Assembly: GCF_037120705.1 (NCBI RefSeq)
Contig: NZ_JAWLJU010000002.1
Location: forward strand, 806,001 to 870,000
DNA length: 64,000 bases
From: Pseudoalteromonas sp. UG3-2
GTDB taxonomy: Bacteria > Pseudomonadota > Gammaproteobacteria > Enterobacterales > Alteromonadaceae
Reading direction: 5' to 3'
The translations under genes were made by a program, and so were the position numbers. Below are positions 1 through 9,298 of this stretch, piece by piece. Under the pieces are notes generated by a model. That model was given only the letters and a program-made list of their open reading frames with translations. It was not told where the DNA came from and did no database searches. Positions within the stretch are counted from its first letter, which is position 1. Each line of letters starts with the position of its first letter.

Positions 1-762
1 CCTGAGCATAATCATCATTGCCTCAAAGACATACGCGTTGGAATCCACGATCATAATGTCCGTGGTCATGATATCGGCCACAGGGGTATCATAAGGAAGC
101 CCCTCAGCGACCACTTTCGAGCGCAGGTCTCGGTCGCTTATTAACCCCACAACCTGAGCGTCGTCTTCTTCTGGGTCTTCCATAATGGGTTTATCGGGAT
201 CAAAAATTAATAACGAAGATACTTGCTCCTTTGCCATGATCTGTGCAGCTTGTTGCACTGTGCTATTGCGGTCGGCATACACAACATCGCGCAGGATAAG
301 CTTTTTCACCTTCGCGGTGGTCATGTCGTTACTGTCAGCATGCTCCGACACCGTCATCTTCAACCGAGTATTATCATCCGCTTCAAAGTAATCGGCGAAA
401 AACTCAAACTCACCACAGTACTCATCGAAAATGGCAACGGGAATACAGTATACCAAGGTGTCTTCTAAGGTTTTTGCTCCAAAGCGGACTCGGCGATTCA
501 TCAATAAACCACGATGGCCAAAAATGCCTCCTGCCGAAATACGGTGATATAACTCACCCGAGCGACGAAACATCTCCACGGCACCAGAGCGGATAACATG
601 TAGGTTGGTAATGGTTTGACCGTATTCTAGAATCTGACTACCAGAGCGGTAATAGCTCACCTCAACGCTGCCAGCCAAGCGATTAAGTGCATCGATTGGT
701 AATTCAGAAAACGGTGGATAGGCGGCTAAGAAATTGGCGATTTCTTGATGTTCAACTTCCAT
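1..762 (-). CDS. cNMP-binding / CBS-pair protein, DUF294 nucleotidyltransferase-like (3' end outside window)
   Basis: The reading frame is open from an ATG at 762 to the left edge of the window, giving 254 residues with no stop. Residues about 10-130 look like a cyclic-nucleotide-binding (Crp-type) fold, with the GHRGLL turn expected of the phosphate-binding cassette. From about residue 150 there is a CBS pair: the first CBS reads VQQAAQIMAKEQVSSLLIFD and the second starts at VADIMTTDIM. In the DUF294 family this order is followed by a nucleotidyltransferase-like domain, which would lie beyond the window. The protein is probably cytosolic and signal-responsive; its ligand and target are unknown. 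It is divergent from astB across a 213-bp gap that shows nothing else. The family call rests on domain order; the C-terminal half is not seen. Confidence 0.8.
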   Translation of the reverse strand, partial: MEVEHQEIANFLAAYPPFSELPIDALNRLAGSVEVSYYRSGSQILEYGQTITNLHVIRSGAVEMFRRSGELYHRISAGGIFGHRGLLMNRRVRFGAKTLEDTLVYCIPVAIFDEYCGEFEFFADYFEADDNTRLKMTVSEHADSNDMTTAKVKKLILRDVVYADRNSTVQQAAQIMAKEQVSSLLIFDPDKPIMEDPEEDDAQVVGLISDRDLRSKVVAEGLPYDTPVADIMTTDIMIVDSNAYVFEAMMIMLR

Positions 763-975
763 GATTTAACTTTCTGGTTTTAAAGAGATACCCATATTGT
801 GGGAGACAGAATACGATTTTGCAATGAAAAGCCTGTTGCACCATCGACTGGTAGTGTGAAAGTGACTTAAGCCAACGGCAGTAAATTGCTTTGTACCACA
901 TCTAGGCCTTTAAAAACGCCAGCAATCCATACATACTGAAGACAATAAAAACGACATTAACAGGATAAATTACTC

Positions 976-2316
976 ATGGCGTATGAAGTCAATTTTGACG
1001 GCCTAGTTGGACCCACTCACAACTACGCGGGACTCTCTTATGGCAACGTAGCTTCGCTTTCTAATGCTGCTGCCAGCTCTAATCCTAAAGAAGCCGCATT
1101 ACAAGGCCTTGCTAAAATGAAGGCAATGCATGATAGCGGCTTAAAGCAAGGTGTGTTTGCCCCTCATGCCAGACCCAGTCTCACCGCTTTGCGTCGGGTT
1201 GGCTTTAGTGGCAGTGATGCCGAAGTGTTAAATAAAGCCTACAAACACGATCCGGTCTTATTACGCGCCTGCTATTCGGCCTCGGCGATGTGGACAGCCA
1301 ATGCTGCGACGGTGTCGCCATCTGCTGACTCTAGTGATGGCAAGGTGCACTTCACCAGTGCCAACTTAAACTGTAAATTCCACCGCTCCATTGAACCCAG
1401 CACAACGTCTAACCTGTTGCGGGCCATGTTTGCCGATAACCAGTATTTTAACCATCACCAGCACTTACCAGAACAACCGTTTTTTGGTGACGAAGGCGCG
1501 GCAAACCATACTCGCCTTGCTGACAGCCATGCTAGCCCCGGCTTACAGTTATTTGTTTATGGTGCCAGTGGTTTTAATCAAGCCATTAAAGGGCCAAGCA
1601 AATATCCGGCTCGGCAAACACTTGAAGCCAGCCAAGCAATCGCCAGACTGCACCAACTTAATGACCACAACGCCATTTTTATCCAACAAAACCCGGATGT
1701 GATTGACCAAGGGGTGTTTCATAATGACGTCATTGCGGTGGGTAATGAAAATGTCTTGTTTTGTCATGACCAAGCATTTATCAACCAAGTTGAAAGCCTG
1801 ACCCAGATCCGTCAAGCCTACCAAGGTCAGCAGCCGCTGCACATTGTCGAAGTGCCCAGCCACGCCGTTAGTGTAGAGGATGCAGTACGTAGTTATTTAT
1901 TCAACTCGCAGTTAGTGACCTTACCCTCAGGTGAAATGATGTTGGTGGCACCGGAAGAATGCGCCAACAATGACAATGTTGCCGCTTATATTGAATACAT
2001 GTTGGCGGCCGATAACCCCATTAAGCAAGTACGTTTTTTTGATTTGCGTCAGAGTATGCAAAATGGCGGCGGCCCTGCTTGTCTGCGCTTACGGGTCGCC
2101 CTTACACAACAAGAGCTAGCAGCAGTTAATCCAGAAGTGATGATGAGTGACAGCAAATATCAACAACTTTGCCAATGGGTTAACAAGCATTACCGAGACA
2201 GTGTCACAGAGCAAGATCTCGCGGATCCTAGCTTGTTACAAGAGTCCTACACGGCGTTAGATGAGCTGACGCAATTATTTAAGCTCGGCAGTGTGTACGA
2301 GTTTCAACAAGATTAG
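976..2316 (+). CDS. astB: N-succinylarginine dihydrolase AstB
   Basis: Second enzyme of the arginine succinyltransferase (AST) pathway: hydrolyses N2-succinylarginine to N2-succinylornithine, CO2 and ammonia in the cytoplasm. The product has 446 residues, the usual family length. It starts with the family sequence [20 protein letters not shown] and carries the amidinotransferase-fold catalytic set: Glu173 ([10 protein letters not shown]), His249 (GVFHNDV) and Cys369 ([11 protein letters not shown]). An AGGA stands about 12 bases before the ATG. The other ast genes are not adjacent, so astB is apparently detached from any astCADE operon here. It is transcribed alone and convergent with the WD40 lipoprotein gene. 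Confidence 0.96.
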   Translation: MAYEVNFDGLVGPTHNYAGLSYGNVASLSNAAASSNPKEAALQGLAKMKAMHDSGLKQGVFAPHARPSLTALRRVGFSGSDAEVLNKAYKHDPVLLRACYSASAMWTANAATVSPSADSSDGKVHFTSANLNCKFHRSIEPSTTSNLLRAMFADNQYFNHHQHLPEQPFFGDEGAANHTRLADSHASPGLQLFVYGASGFNQAIKGPSKYPARQTLEASQAIARLHQLNDHNAIFIQQNPDVIDQGVFHNDVIAVGNENVLFCHDQAFINQVESLTQIRQAYQGQQPLHIVEVPSHAVSVEDAVRSYLFNSQLVTLPSGEMMLVAPEECANNDNVAAYIEYMLAADNPIKQVRFFDLRQSMQNGGGPACLRLRVALTQQELAAVNPEVMMSDSKYQQLCQWVNKHYRDSVTEQDLADPSLLQESYTALDELTQLFKLGSVYEFQQD

Positions 2317-2357
2317 CGTTGTTCGGGGCTTTGAGGCTAACAGCCTTTACGCCCCGA

Positions 2358-3344
2358 TTACTTCTGTGCCAATTGGTTAAGCGCCCACGTCTCTAATATC
2401 CCGTCACTATTCAACGTTACTAAGGTATTGGCATCGGGCGAGTACATATCGACCACGGTGGCTCCTTTGCGCTTGGCTTGAATAGACCAAGTACCTAACT
2501 CCTCACCGTCATTGTAACGCCAAATAGACAAATGCGACTTCGAAGAAGACGTCGCCAATAGATTAGAACCGGGAATAAACTTGGCTTGGCGGAACATTTT
2601 GAAACGCGCCATATAATGTAATTCACTCACTTGTTGCTGCTGTTCTAAGTCCATCACATGTTGGGCATTCAGACCATCGGAAATAAACAGCTGCTGACCA
2701 TCTTCACTGATGGTTAAGCTGGTAATGCGATGATCGAATTGCCGTTCAAATAAGGCGTCAGGTGAGGCAAATTGCCACATTGCCACCTTGCCATCTTGGC
2801 CACCACTGATAAACCGCTCTGCTCCGGGAAGAAAAGCAAGGTGCTGAATAGGTCGCTGATGCGGCATAAAGCGGTTATTCAATTTTGTGAACAAATCGGC
2901 CATGTTTAATGAGCCATCGTCCATGCCCACCAGCAGGCGTTGGTTGTCTTGCGATAGCGCCAAAGCAGAAATTGAAGCCAACGGGCTGACCCCAGCAAAT
3001 GGAATATTGGTGATGAGTTTTTGTTTACTGATAGACCAAATTGACACTAGGTTTTCACCTGCGATCACCAACATGTTTTTATCATTTGAGAGTAGTAAAG
3101 CGGTTACTGGCGTTTTGACTTTGTCTTTTGGTACAGCAAAAACAGGGCGGTTTGCGTGATTATCAAATATCTTTACTTGAGAGTGACTATCGAGAATAAC
3201 GCTCCACTTCCCGTCCTTAGAAAAGTGGCCCAGAACAATGCCGTCGGTGTCCAGTTGTTTAGTGACTCCTCGACTGATCTCAGGTTGATCAGCACATGCT
3301 GCCAATACACTTACTAGCAATAATAAACAAATCTGGCGCCACAT
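2358..3344 (-). CDS. WD40-repeat lipoprotein
   Basis: Predicted envelope lipoprotein with a beta-propeller. The best start is the ATG at 3344, giving MWRQICLLLLVSVLAAC with a lipobox at LAAC, and a GAGG five bases upstream; an open frame reaching 3374 would add 10 residues before the signal peptide and has no such support. After the lipidated Cys come several degenerate WD40 blades, visible as repeated motifs such as SIWSISKQKL, GGQDGKVAMWQF, LSIWRYNDGEELGTW and LNSDGILETWAL. WD40 propellers are usually protein-interaction platforms, and no enzymatic residues are evident. It is convergent with astB and divergent from the next small lipoprotein. The partner protein is unknown. Confidence 0.82.
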   Translation of the reverse strand: MWRQICLLLLVSVLAACADQPEISRGVTKQLDTDGIVLGHFSKDGKWSVILDSHSQVKIFDNHANRPVFAVPKDKVKTPVTALLLSNDKNMLVIAGENLVSIWSISKQKLITNIPFAGVSPLASISALALSQDNQRLLVGMDDGSLNMADLFTKLNNRFMPHQRPIQHLAFLPGAERFISGGQDGKVAMWQFASPDALFERQFDHRITSLTISEDGQQLFISDGLNAQHVMDLEQQQQVSELHYMARFKMFRQAKFIPGSNLLATSSSKSHLSIWRYNDGEELGTWSIQAKRKGATVVDMYSPDANTLVTLNSDGILETWALNQLAQK

Positions 3345-3497
3345 AAAAACCTCAACCTTAAGCGCTGCCGCCACTCACCGATGATTATTATCGGTATCGA
3401 GTGATAAAAAGCGGCACTGGATAATTTAACTTATTGCCTTTACATATCGACGGATAGCAGACAAACTTAAGCTACTATGAATAACTTTTGATTGTTT

Positions 3498-3962
3498 ATG
3501 AAGTATTTTAGCACGATGAAGCTAGGCCTTGTCAGAGTATTCGCACTAGTCTTCGCCTTTACTATGCTGACGGCATGCGGTTCAGATGAAAACGCCGCTG
3601 GAGCGAAAGATTCACCCGGTTACACCGCGACTTTGTATTTTGATGCACTTTACAACAAAAATAGCCTAGAGTTGGCCACACAACATTCCACCCCCCGACT
3701 GGCAAGAATTATGCGCTCTTACGGTACTGCCTCGCAATTTGCTCGCAACCTTGTCAACATGCAATACGATGAAGTGACCATCGAAGTGGATATGACCAAC
3801 CAAAGTTTACGTGAACAGTACGGTAAGGAGGCAAAAATAAACCTTATCTTTACTGGCCAATTACACGGAGAGCAGGTGGATGATATGCGCAGTGTGCAAA
3901 TGATCAAGAAAAAGGGCAAATGGTACGTCGATAAAATCCTTGCTGACCCCTTTGCACGTTAA
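3498..3962 (+). CDS. small lipoprotein, DUF4878-like
   Basis: A lipoprotein of about 154 residues. The signal peptide ends at the lipobox LTAC followed by GSDENAAGAKDSPG. The mature part resembles NTF2-like/DUF4878 proteins: a helix with YTATLYFDALYNKNSLELA, a middle beta region, and a C-terminal strand KKKGKWYVDKILADPF typical of that fold. The start is ambiguous. A TTG at 3492, an ATG at 3498 and an ATG at 3516 are in frame and none has a strong ribosome-binding site; 3498 is chosen because it gives a normal signal peptide. The function is not known. A strong hairpin terminator follows. Confidence 0.7.
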   Translation: MKYFSTMKLGLVRVFALVFAFTMLTACGSDENAAGAKDSPGYTATLYFDALYNKNSLELATQHSTPRLARIMRSYGTASQFARNLVNMQYDEVTIEVDMTNQSLREQYGKEAKINLIFTGQLHGEQVDDMRSVQMIKKKGKWYVDKILADPFAR

Positions 3963-3970
3963 TCCTTTAA

Positions 3971-4001
3971 AAAGGCAATGAATTGAATCATTGCCTTTTT
4001 T
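3971..4001. terminator. bidirectional Rho-independent terminator
   Basis: A perfect 10-bp stem (AAAGGCAATG at 3971-3980 pairing with CATTGCCTTT at 3989-3998) and an 8-base loop, flanked by A-rich and T-rich tracts. It lies between the convergent small lipoprotein gene and fadE and can serve both. Confidence 0.85.
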
Positions 4002-4006
4002 ATTAT

Positions 4007-6268
4007 TTACTTAGCATCAACAGCAACCGCATCAGCGACTAAGGTCTCGATACAAAACACGGTTTCTGCTGCTTTTTCGTCGATTACGTTCGCTTGCTGC
4101 GCTGCTTTTAGCTTCTCATCTAAGGTTTTTCCCACTAACTGCTGAGTATTTTCCTTACACCATTTGCGGTATTTGCTCATCAGAGGACCATGGGCTCGTT
4201 CCAGAATGTAGGCATGTTCTACGGTATCCACTGCAGAATGTTTCACCACACGGCACAAATGCGCGATGCGCTCACGGGTCGTTTTGTGTTCATTGACGTT
4301 TTTACATACGGCTTTAGCAAGATCATCACTTGGGGCTGGCAGCCAATTACCCAAAGGAAAAGCTAAGCGCTTCAGCAAGAAGGCCATTGGAGTCCAGGTA
4401 AAGTTATCACAAAAGCGATAAATACCGCGGCTAGCCTCATCGAGGCAATGTGTTACAGCGTAGTTTACCAACGGCAAGTCACCTTGCTGGCGGCCGTCAT
4501 CTTCGTATTTTTTCAAAATGCAGGAAGCCATGTATAAGTAACTCAACACATCTCCCAATTTGGCAGAGAGCATTTCTCTGCGTTTTAAACTGCCACCCAG
4601 CTTTAACATCGCAACATCGCTGTACACCGACAATGCCTGACTTAGCCAAGTGATTCTTCGGTAGTAACGGGACACTTCGCCACTGACGGGCGCACGCTCA
4701 AAGCGGGCGCCCGTCAATCCGTTCAAGAATGCTTTCACACCATTCACCGCGGTATGCTGTAAGTGTTTGCATAACACCTCATCGAATTCTTTTAAGGCAA
4801 TTAACTGATCTTGTTGCTGCACAATGGCCATTTCTTTCAAAATAAAGGGGTGACAGCGCGTTGCCCCTTGGCCGAATATCATCAAGCTTCGGGTTAAAAT
4901 ATTGGCCCCTTCCACCGTGATGGAAATCGGCATGCCCATGTAATTTCGTGCTAGGTAGTTTTTCTCCCCCATTTGAATCGCTTTACCACCTTGTATGTCC
5001 ATGGCGTCATTTAATGCCACTCTTGCGTGTTCGGTGAGATGGTATTTTGCAATGGCCGTGACCACCGATGGACTTTGTTTCAAATCGATGGCAAGTGCAG
5101 TGGTTTGTCTTACCGCCTCAATCAAATAACTGTAGCCGTAAACTCTGGCAAGAGCTTCTTGCACGCCCTCAAAAGCGGCGATCGGTATACCAAACTGTTT
5201 TCTAACACCGGCGTATGCAGACGTCGTGCGACTGCTTAAATGAGCAGTGCCAGCACTCAATGCTGGCAGCGAAATCCCCCGACCCGCGCTTAAGCAAGAC
5301 ACCAGCATCCGCCAGCCTTTACCAATTCCTGCTTCTTCGCCAATGACCCAATTAAGTGGGATAAATACATCTTGGCCAGAGGTTGTGCCATTCATAAAGG
5401 CTTGCCCTAGTGGCTGGTGCCGAGGGCCGGTTTCAACGCCCTCGTGGTTGGTGGGGATGAGGGCACAGGTGATCCCCCGCTCCTGCTTAGCAGATAACAG
5501 CTGATCGGGGTCGTACACCTTAAACGCCAGTCCCAATACGTCCGCCACAGGCGCAAGCGTGATGTAACGTTTTTGCCAAGTCACGGCCAAACCGAGTTGC
5601 TTCTGCCCTTCAAACTCGCGCTCACAAACGATGGCGTAATCTTGAATACTGCCTGCATCGGAACCGGCCTCTGGAGAAGTTAAGGCAAAGCACGGAATGA
5701 CATCGCCAGACGCCAGCTTGGGCAACCAATGCTGCTGTTGTTCATGGCTGCCATAATGGAGCAGTAACTCAGCCGGTCCTAGGCTGTTGGGTACCATGAC
5801 CGTAACCGCTGTAGACAAACTGCGGCTGGCGATTTTAGCCACGATGGTAGAATTGGCTTGGGCACTAAACTCCTTGCCGCCAAAGGACTTGGGAATAATA
5901 AAAGCGAAAAAGCCATGTTGTTTTAAGTATTGCCATACTTCTTGAGGTAAATCATTGACTGCAGCTATTTTTTCCTCATCGAGCATGGCCAGTAATTGCT
6001 CCAGCTCATTGTCGATAAACGCTTGTTCCTCATCGCTTAACTGAGGCTTGCCATTGCTTAGCCACTTGCGCCAGTTCGGCTTACCAGAAAATAAAGCGCC
6101 ATCCCACCAAATGGTGCCAGCTTCCATGGCTTCGCGTTCGGTTTGAGATAATTCTGGCAGCGAGGATTTAAAATACCTAAACAGTGGCTTGGTGATCACC
6201 TTAACTCGCACTTCTTTAACGCAAAATATCACCACGATGGCTAATATAATTAATAGAAACAACGTCAT
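4007..6268 (-). CDS. fadE: acyl-CoA dehydrogenase FadE
   Basis: First step of fatty acid beta-oxidation: FAD-dependent oxidation of acyl-CoA to trans-2-enoyl-CoA. The product has 753 residues, within the range of the long FadE family, which is much longer than ordinary ~380-residue acyl-CoA dehydrogenases. An N-terminal hydrophobic segment (LFLLIILAIVVIFCVKEV) suggests membrane association. It is followed by an acyl-CoA dehydrogenase N domain, the middle-domain motif CFALTSPEAGSDAGS, the C-terminal helical domain (GRGISLPALS ... QFGIPIAAFEGVQEALA), and a DUF1974-type C-terminal extension (YLYMASCILKKYEDDGR). It is monocistronic, with its own promoter in the gap upstream, and convergent with the small lipoprotein gene. 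No clear regulator site could be assigned. Confidence 0.93.
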   Translation of the reverse strand: MTLFLLIILAIVVIFCVKEVRVKVITKPLFRYFKSSLPELSQTEREAMEAGTIWWDGALFSGKPNWRKWLSNGKPQLSDEEQAFIDNELEQLLAMLDEEKIAAVNDLPQEVWQYLKQHGFFAFIIPKSFGGKEFSAQANSTIVAKIASRSLSTAVTVMVPNSLGPAELLLHYGSHEQQQHWLPKLASGDVIPCFALTSPEAGSDAGSIQDYAIVCEREFEGQKQLGLAVTWQKRYITLAPVADVLGLAFKVYDPDQLLSAKQERGITCALIPTNHEGVETGPRHQPLGQAFMNGTTSGQDVFIPLNWVIGEEAGIGKGWRMLVSCLSAGRGISLPALSAGTAHLSSRTTSAYAGVRKQFGIPIAAFEGVQEALARVYGYSYLIEAVRQTTALAIDLKQSPSVVTAIAKYHLTEHARVALNDAMDIQGGKAIQMGEKNYLARNYMGMPISITVEGANILTRSLMIFGQGATRCHPFILKEMAIVQQQDQLIALKEFDEVLCKHLQHTAVNGVKAFLNGLTGARFERAPVSGEVSRYYRRITWLSQALSVYSDVAMLKLGGSLKRREMLSAKLGDVLSYLYMASCILKKYEDDGRQQGDLPLVNYAVTHCLDEASRGIYRFCDNFTWTPMAFLLKRLAFPLGNWLPAPSDDLAKAVCKNVNEHKTTRERIAHLCRVVKHSAVDTVEHAYILERAHGPLMSKYRKWCKENTQQLVGKTLDEKLKAAQQANVIDEKAAETVFCIETLVADAVAVDAK

Positions 6269-6513
6269 AAATACTCCTTTTGAACACAGCTTGCGGCCAA
6301 GTTTGTTTTATCTACGATAAGTATGGTTAACTTCTATACGAACTCAACTTTTTCTTGTGTTAAGCCATGGCAGCTCCAGTCATGAAATTGTCGTTTTTCT
6401 AGCATCCTGCTATTATCGCTGTCATTCAGTCACCCTAAGCTGAAGCGAACAGAGCCCTGCGGCATTAACTCGTTGGGGCTTTTTTAGAGCAACATAACAA
6501 CAAGTGAAAAGTC

Positions 6514-8334
6514 ATGAAACCAAGATTTAAACTGAGCGTTGGTGCCATTATTGTCGCCAGTGCAGTCGCACTTTCTGCATGTAAGTCGACACCAGAACAA
6601 CACACAAAGCTCACAGACGCGGATGCGGTAGCCTTTCTTGACAGCGCAGCTGAGCAGCTGGTTGATCTTAACTTTCGCTCAAGTCGTGCCGCTTGGATCT
6701 ACGCCAACTTTATTACTCATGACACGGCGTCGTTAGCCGCGGATGTCAACGAAGAGTACACTGCAGCTCTAGTGGAGCTGGCCAATCAAGCCGCACAGTT
6801 CGATGGTATGCAGTTAACAGTAGACACTCGTCGCAAATTGGATAAATTAAAACTTAATTTAACCTTACCGGCTCCCAAAGATGCAGATAAAACCGCCGAG
6901 CTCGCTAAGTTAAGCGCCGAGCTTGATGGCATGTATGGCAAAGGCAAATATTGTAACGCTGACGGCACATGTTTAAGCCTAGGTGAAATGACAGCCAAGA
7001 TGGCTAACAGTCGCAACTACGCTGAGCTTTTGGATATTTGGCAAGGTTGGCGTGAAGTGGCCAAGCCCATGCGACCTCTGTATGAAAAGCAAGTCGTACT
7101 AACTAATGAAGGTGCTAACGAGCTTGGCTATGCCGATACGGGGGCGATGTGGCGCAGTAAGTACGACATGCCAGCGGATGATTTTGCCAACGAACTAGAC
7201 CGTATTTGGGGTCAAGTAAAACCACTTTATGACTCTCTACATTGTCACGTTCGTGCCAAGTTAGGTGAAAAGTATGGTGAAGACAAAGTACCACAAGACC
7301 AGCCTATTCCAGCTCATTTATTAGGTAACATGTGGGCGCAGACGTGGGGCAACATCTACGATTTAGTGGCGCCAGAAAATGCCGACCCAGGTTATGATGT
7401 CACAGAGCTGTTGGCTGAACACAATTATGATGAAGTTAAAATGGTAAAAGGCGCTGAAAAGTTCTTTACTTCCATGGGCTTTGCTCCTCTACCGGAAACC
7501 TTTTATCAGCGCTCATTGTTTACCAAACCAGAAGATCGCGATGTTCAATGTCACGCCTCTGCTTGGAACCTGGATGCTAAAGACGACTTAAGAATTAAAA
7601 TGTGTATCCAACGTACTGGTGAAGAGTTTTCAGTGATCCACCACGAGCTTGGCCACAACTTTTACCAGCGCGCCTACAATCAACAGCCAGTATATTACCA
7701 AGAAAGTGCCAATGATGGTTTTCACGAAGCCATTGGTGACACCATCGCCCTTTCGGTGACGCCAGGTTATCTACAACAAATTGGTTTGCTTGATGAAGTA
7801 CCCGATGAATCAAAGGACATTGGCTTACTGATGAAAATGGCGCTCGATAAAGTGGCGTTTATTCCATTTGGCTTGTTGGTCGACCAATGGCGCTGGCAGG
7901 TATTTTCTGGTGAAATAACACCAGCAGAATATAACCAAGCTTGGTGGGAACTGCGTGAAAAGTATCAAGGTGTAACAGCGCCTGTTGCGCGTAGTGAAAG
8001 TGATTTCGATCCAGGTGCGAAATACCATGTGCCAGGCAACGTACCTTACACTCGCTATTTCTTAGCACATATCCTGCAGTTCCAATTCCACAAGTCGCTG
8101 TGTGAAATCGCGGGCAGTGAGGAAGCCATTCACCGCTGTTCAGTGTACAACTCAAAAGAAGCCGGCGAGCGCTTAAATGCCATGCTTGAAATGGGCAGTA
8201 GCAGACCATGGCAAGAAGCATTACAAACGCTAACAGGTAGCAATAAGATGGATGCCACGGCAGTGCTTGACTACTTCGCACCATTGCAAAAGTACTTAGA
8301 TGAGCAAAACCAAGGCCGTGACTGCGGTTGGTAA
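6514..8334 (+). CDS. M2-family peptidyl-dipeptidase (ACE-like), lipoprotein
   Basis: Zinc metallopeptidase of family M2, related to angiotensin-converting enzyme, expected to remove C-terminal dipeptides from peptides. It has 606 residues. The signal peptide ends in a lipobox (VALSAC at about residue 23), so it should be anchored in the envelope facing the periplasm. The zinc site is clear: HELGH at 377-381 gives His377, the general base Glu378 and His381. The third ligand is Glu405 in GFHEAIGDT, exactly 24 residues after the second His as in ACE. The downstream region PVARSESDFDPGAKYHVPGNVPYTRYF also fits M2. The gene is monocistronic and ends at a strong terminator. The natural substrate is unknown, though peptide scavenging is likely. 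Confidence 0.93.
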   Translation: MKPRFKLSVGAIIVASAVALSACKSTPEQHTKLTDADAVAFLDSAAEQLVDLNFRSSRAAWIYANFITHDTASLAADVNEEYTAALVELANQAAQFDGMQLTVDTRRKLDKLKLNLTLPAPKDADKTAELAKLSAELDGMYGKGKYCNADGTCLSLGEMTAKMANSRNYAELLDIWQGWREVAKPMRPLYEKQVVLTNEGANELGYADTGAMWRSKYDMPADDFANELDRIWGQVKPLYDSLHCHVRAKLGEKYGEDKVPQDQPIPAHLLGNMWAQTWGNIYDLVAPENADPGYDVTELLAEHNYDEVKMVKGAEKFFTSMGFAPLPETFYQRSLFTKPEDRDVQCHASAWNLDAKDDLRIKMCIQRTGEEFSVIHHELGHNFYQRAYNQQPVYYQESANDGFHEAIGDTIALSVTPGYLQQIGLLDEVPDESKDIGLLMKMALDKVAFIPFGLLVDQWRWQVFSGEITPAEYNQAWWELREKYQGVTAPVARSESDFDPGAKYHVPGNVPYTRYFLAHILQFQFHKSLCEIAGSEEAIHRCSVYNSKEAGERLNAMLEMGSSRPWQEALQTLTGSNKMDATAVLDYFAPLQKYLDEQNQGRDCGW

Positions 8335-8354
8335 TCCCTTTCAGAGTTAATTAT

Positions 8355-8386
8355 AAACGGGCGGCGAACGTGTCGCCCGTTTTTAT
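8355..8386 (+). terminator. Rho-independent terminator after the M2 peptidase gene
   Basis: GC-rich 9-bp stem (AAACGGGCG at 8355-8363 pairing with CGCCCGTTT at 8374-8382) followed by a T-rich run. It lies 20 bases after the stop codon. Confidence 0.88.
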
Positions 8387-8491
8387 TTTGTTACAGTTCA
8401 ATAACTTCCTTTTAGCATAACAATCAGATAGGCTCACTAGGATAGCCTAGGCCAAAAACCTAGTACCCAATAAGCCACAAAGGAACCATAA

Positions 8492-9298
8492 ATGAATTTT
8501 ACTCGAACTGGGCTCATTGCTATTTTTGAGCTAAAGCGATTGTTTGCCACCAAACGTGGCTGGCTGGCGATCGCTGCGTTTGTGTTGGTGTGGTATGCCA
8601 TTCTTAGATATGCCATTGCCAACGCGGTGTATATTGTTGGCGATCCGAACTTTAAAAATATGATCCAAACCTTTTCAGGCAGCATAGGAATGCAAAAAAT
8701 CGCCATGTGGCCTGAAGTTGAATTGGCACTGTATTTAGTTTGGTCGATATTTTTATTTCCGCTTTTCGTGATTTTTTCAAGCGCAGATCAAACCGTTGAA
8801 GACAGAGTCCGCGGTACCTTGCGATTTCTCACTCTGCGCAGTACCCGAGCTGAAATCGTTATCGGTCGCTTTTTTGGCCAAGTCTTAAACACCGCGATTT
8901 TAATCGCGATTTCAGCCATGGGCGCTTGGATATTAATGGTTATGCGCGACTCAGAGCTCGCCGTTAGCGGCCTATTGTTGCTGCTTCCCATTGTGCTGGA
9001 GTTACTATTATTTACCGCTCCCTTTATAGCCTTAATGTCTTTGGTTAACCATTTTGCCAGCTCAAGTAAAATGAGTATGATCTATGCCGTATTGGCTTAC
9101 TCCACTTTAATCACCCTAGTGATGCTGGTATTTGATTATGTTGCTTACGCAGAATATTTATTTTACCTGTTCCCTGGCTACCAGCTCAGTGACGTTTTAT
9201 CGCAAAGTCCCACTGTCTCTCGCTTTGTAACTCCGATACTGCATTCATTAGTATTACTGACTTTAAGCACTCAATTACTCAAAAGGCGGGCATTATGA
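8492..9298 (+). CDS. ABC-2 type transporter permease
   Basis: Integral membrane permease of 268 residues with about six hydrophobic segments (AIAAFVLVWYAILRYAI, LYLVWSIFLFPLFVIF, TAILIAISAMGAWILMV, LLLLLPIVLELLLFTAPF, a segment around residue 200 and a C-terminal one). The cytoplasmic stretch SSADQTVEDRVRGTLRFLTLRSTRAEIVIGRF between segments 2 and 3 is typical of ABC-2/NosY-like permeases. An AAAGGA lies seven bases before the ATG. The stop overlaps the next gene's ATG by four bases, so the two are translationally coupled and form one transporter. The substrate cannot be told from sequence. Confidence 0.88.
   Translation: MNFTRTGLIAIFELKRLFATKRGWLAIAAFVLVWYAILRYAIANAVYIVGDPNFKNMIQTFSGSIGMQKIAMWPEVELALYLVWSIFLFPLFVIFSSADQTVEDRVRGTLRFLTLRSTRAEIVIGRFFGQVLNTAILIAISAMGAWILMVMRDSELAVSGLLLLLPIVLELLLFTAPFIALMSLVNHFASSSKMSMIYAVLAYSTLITLVMLVFDYVAYAEYLFYLFPGYQLSDVLSQSPTVSRFVTPILHSLVLLTLSTQLLKRRAL

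Noticed and set aside
185-468. Plus-strand frames at the left edge
   Set aside because: They are antisense to the cNMP/CBS gene, whose minus-strand reading shows clear domains.
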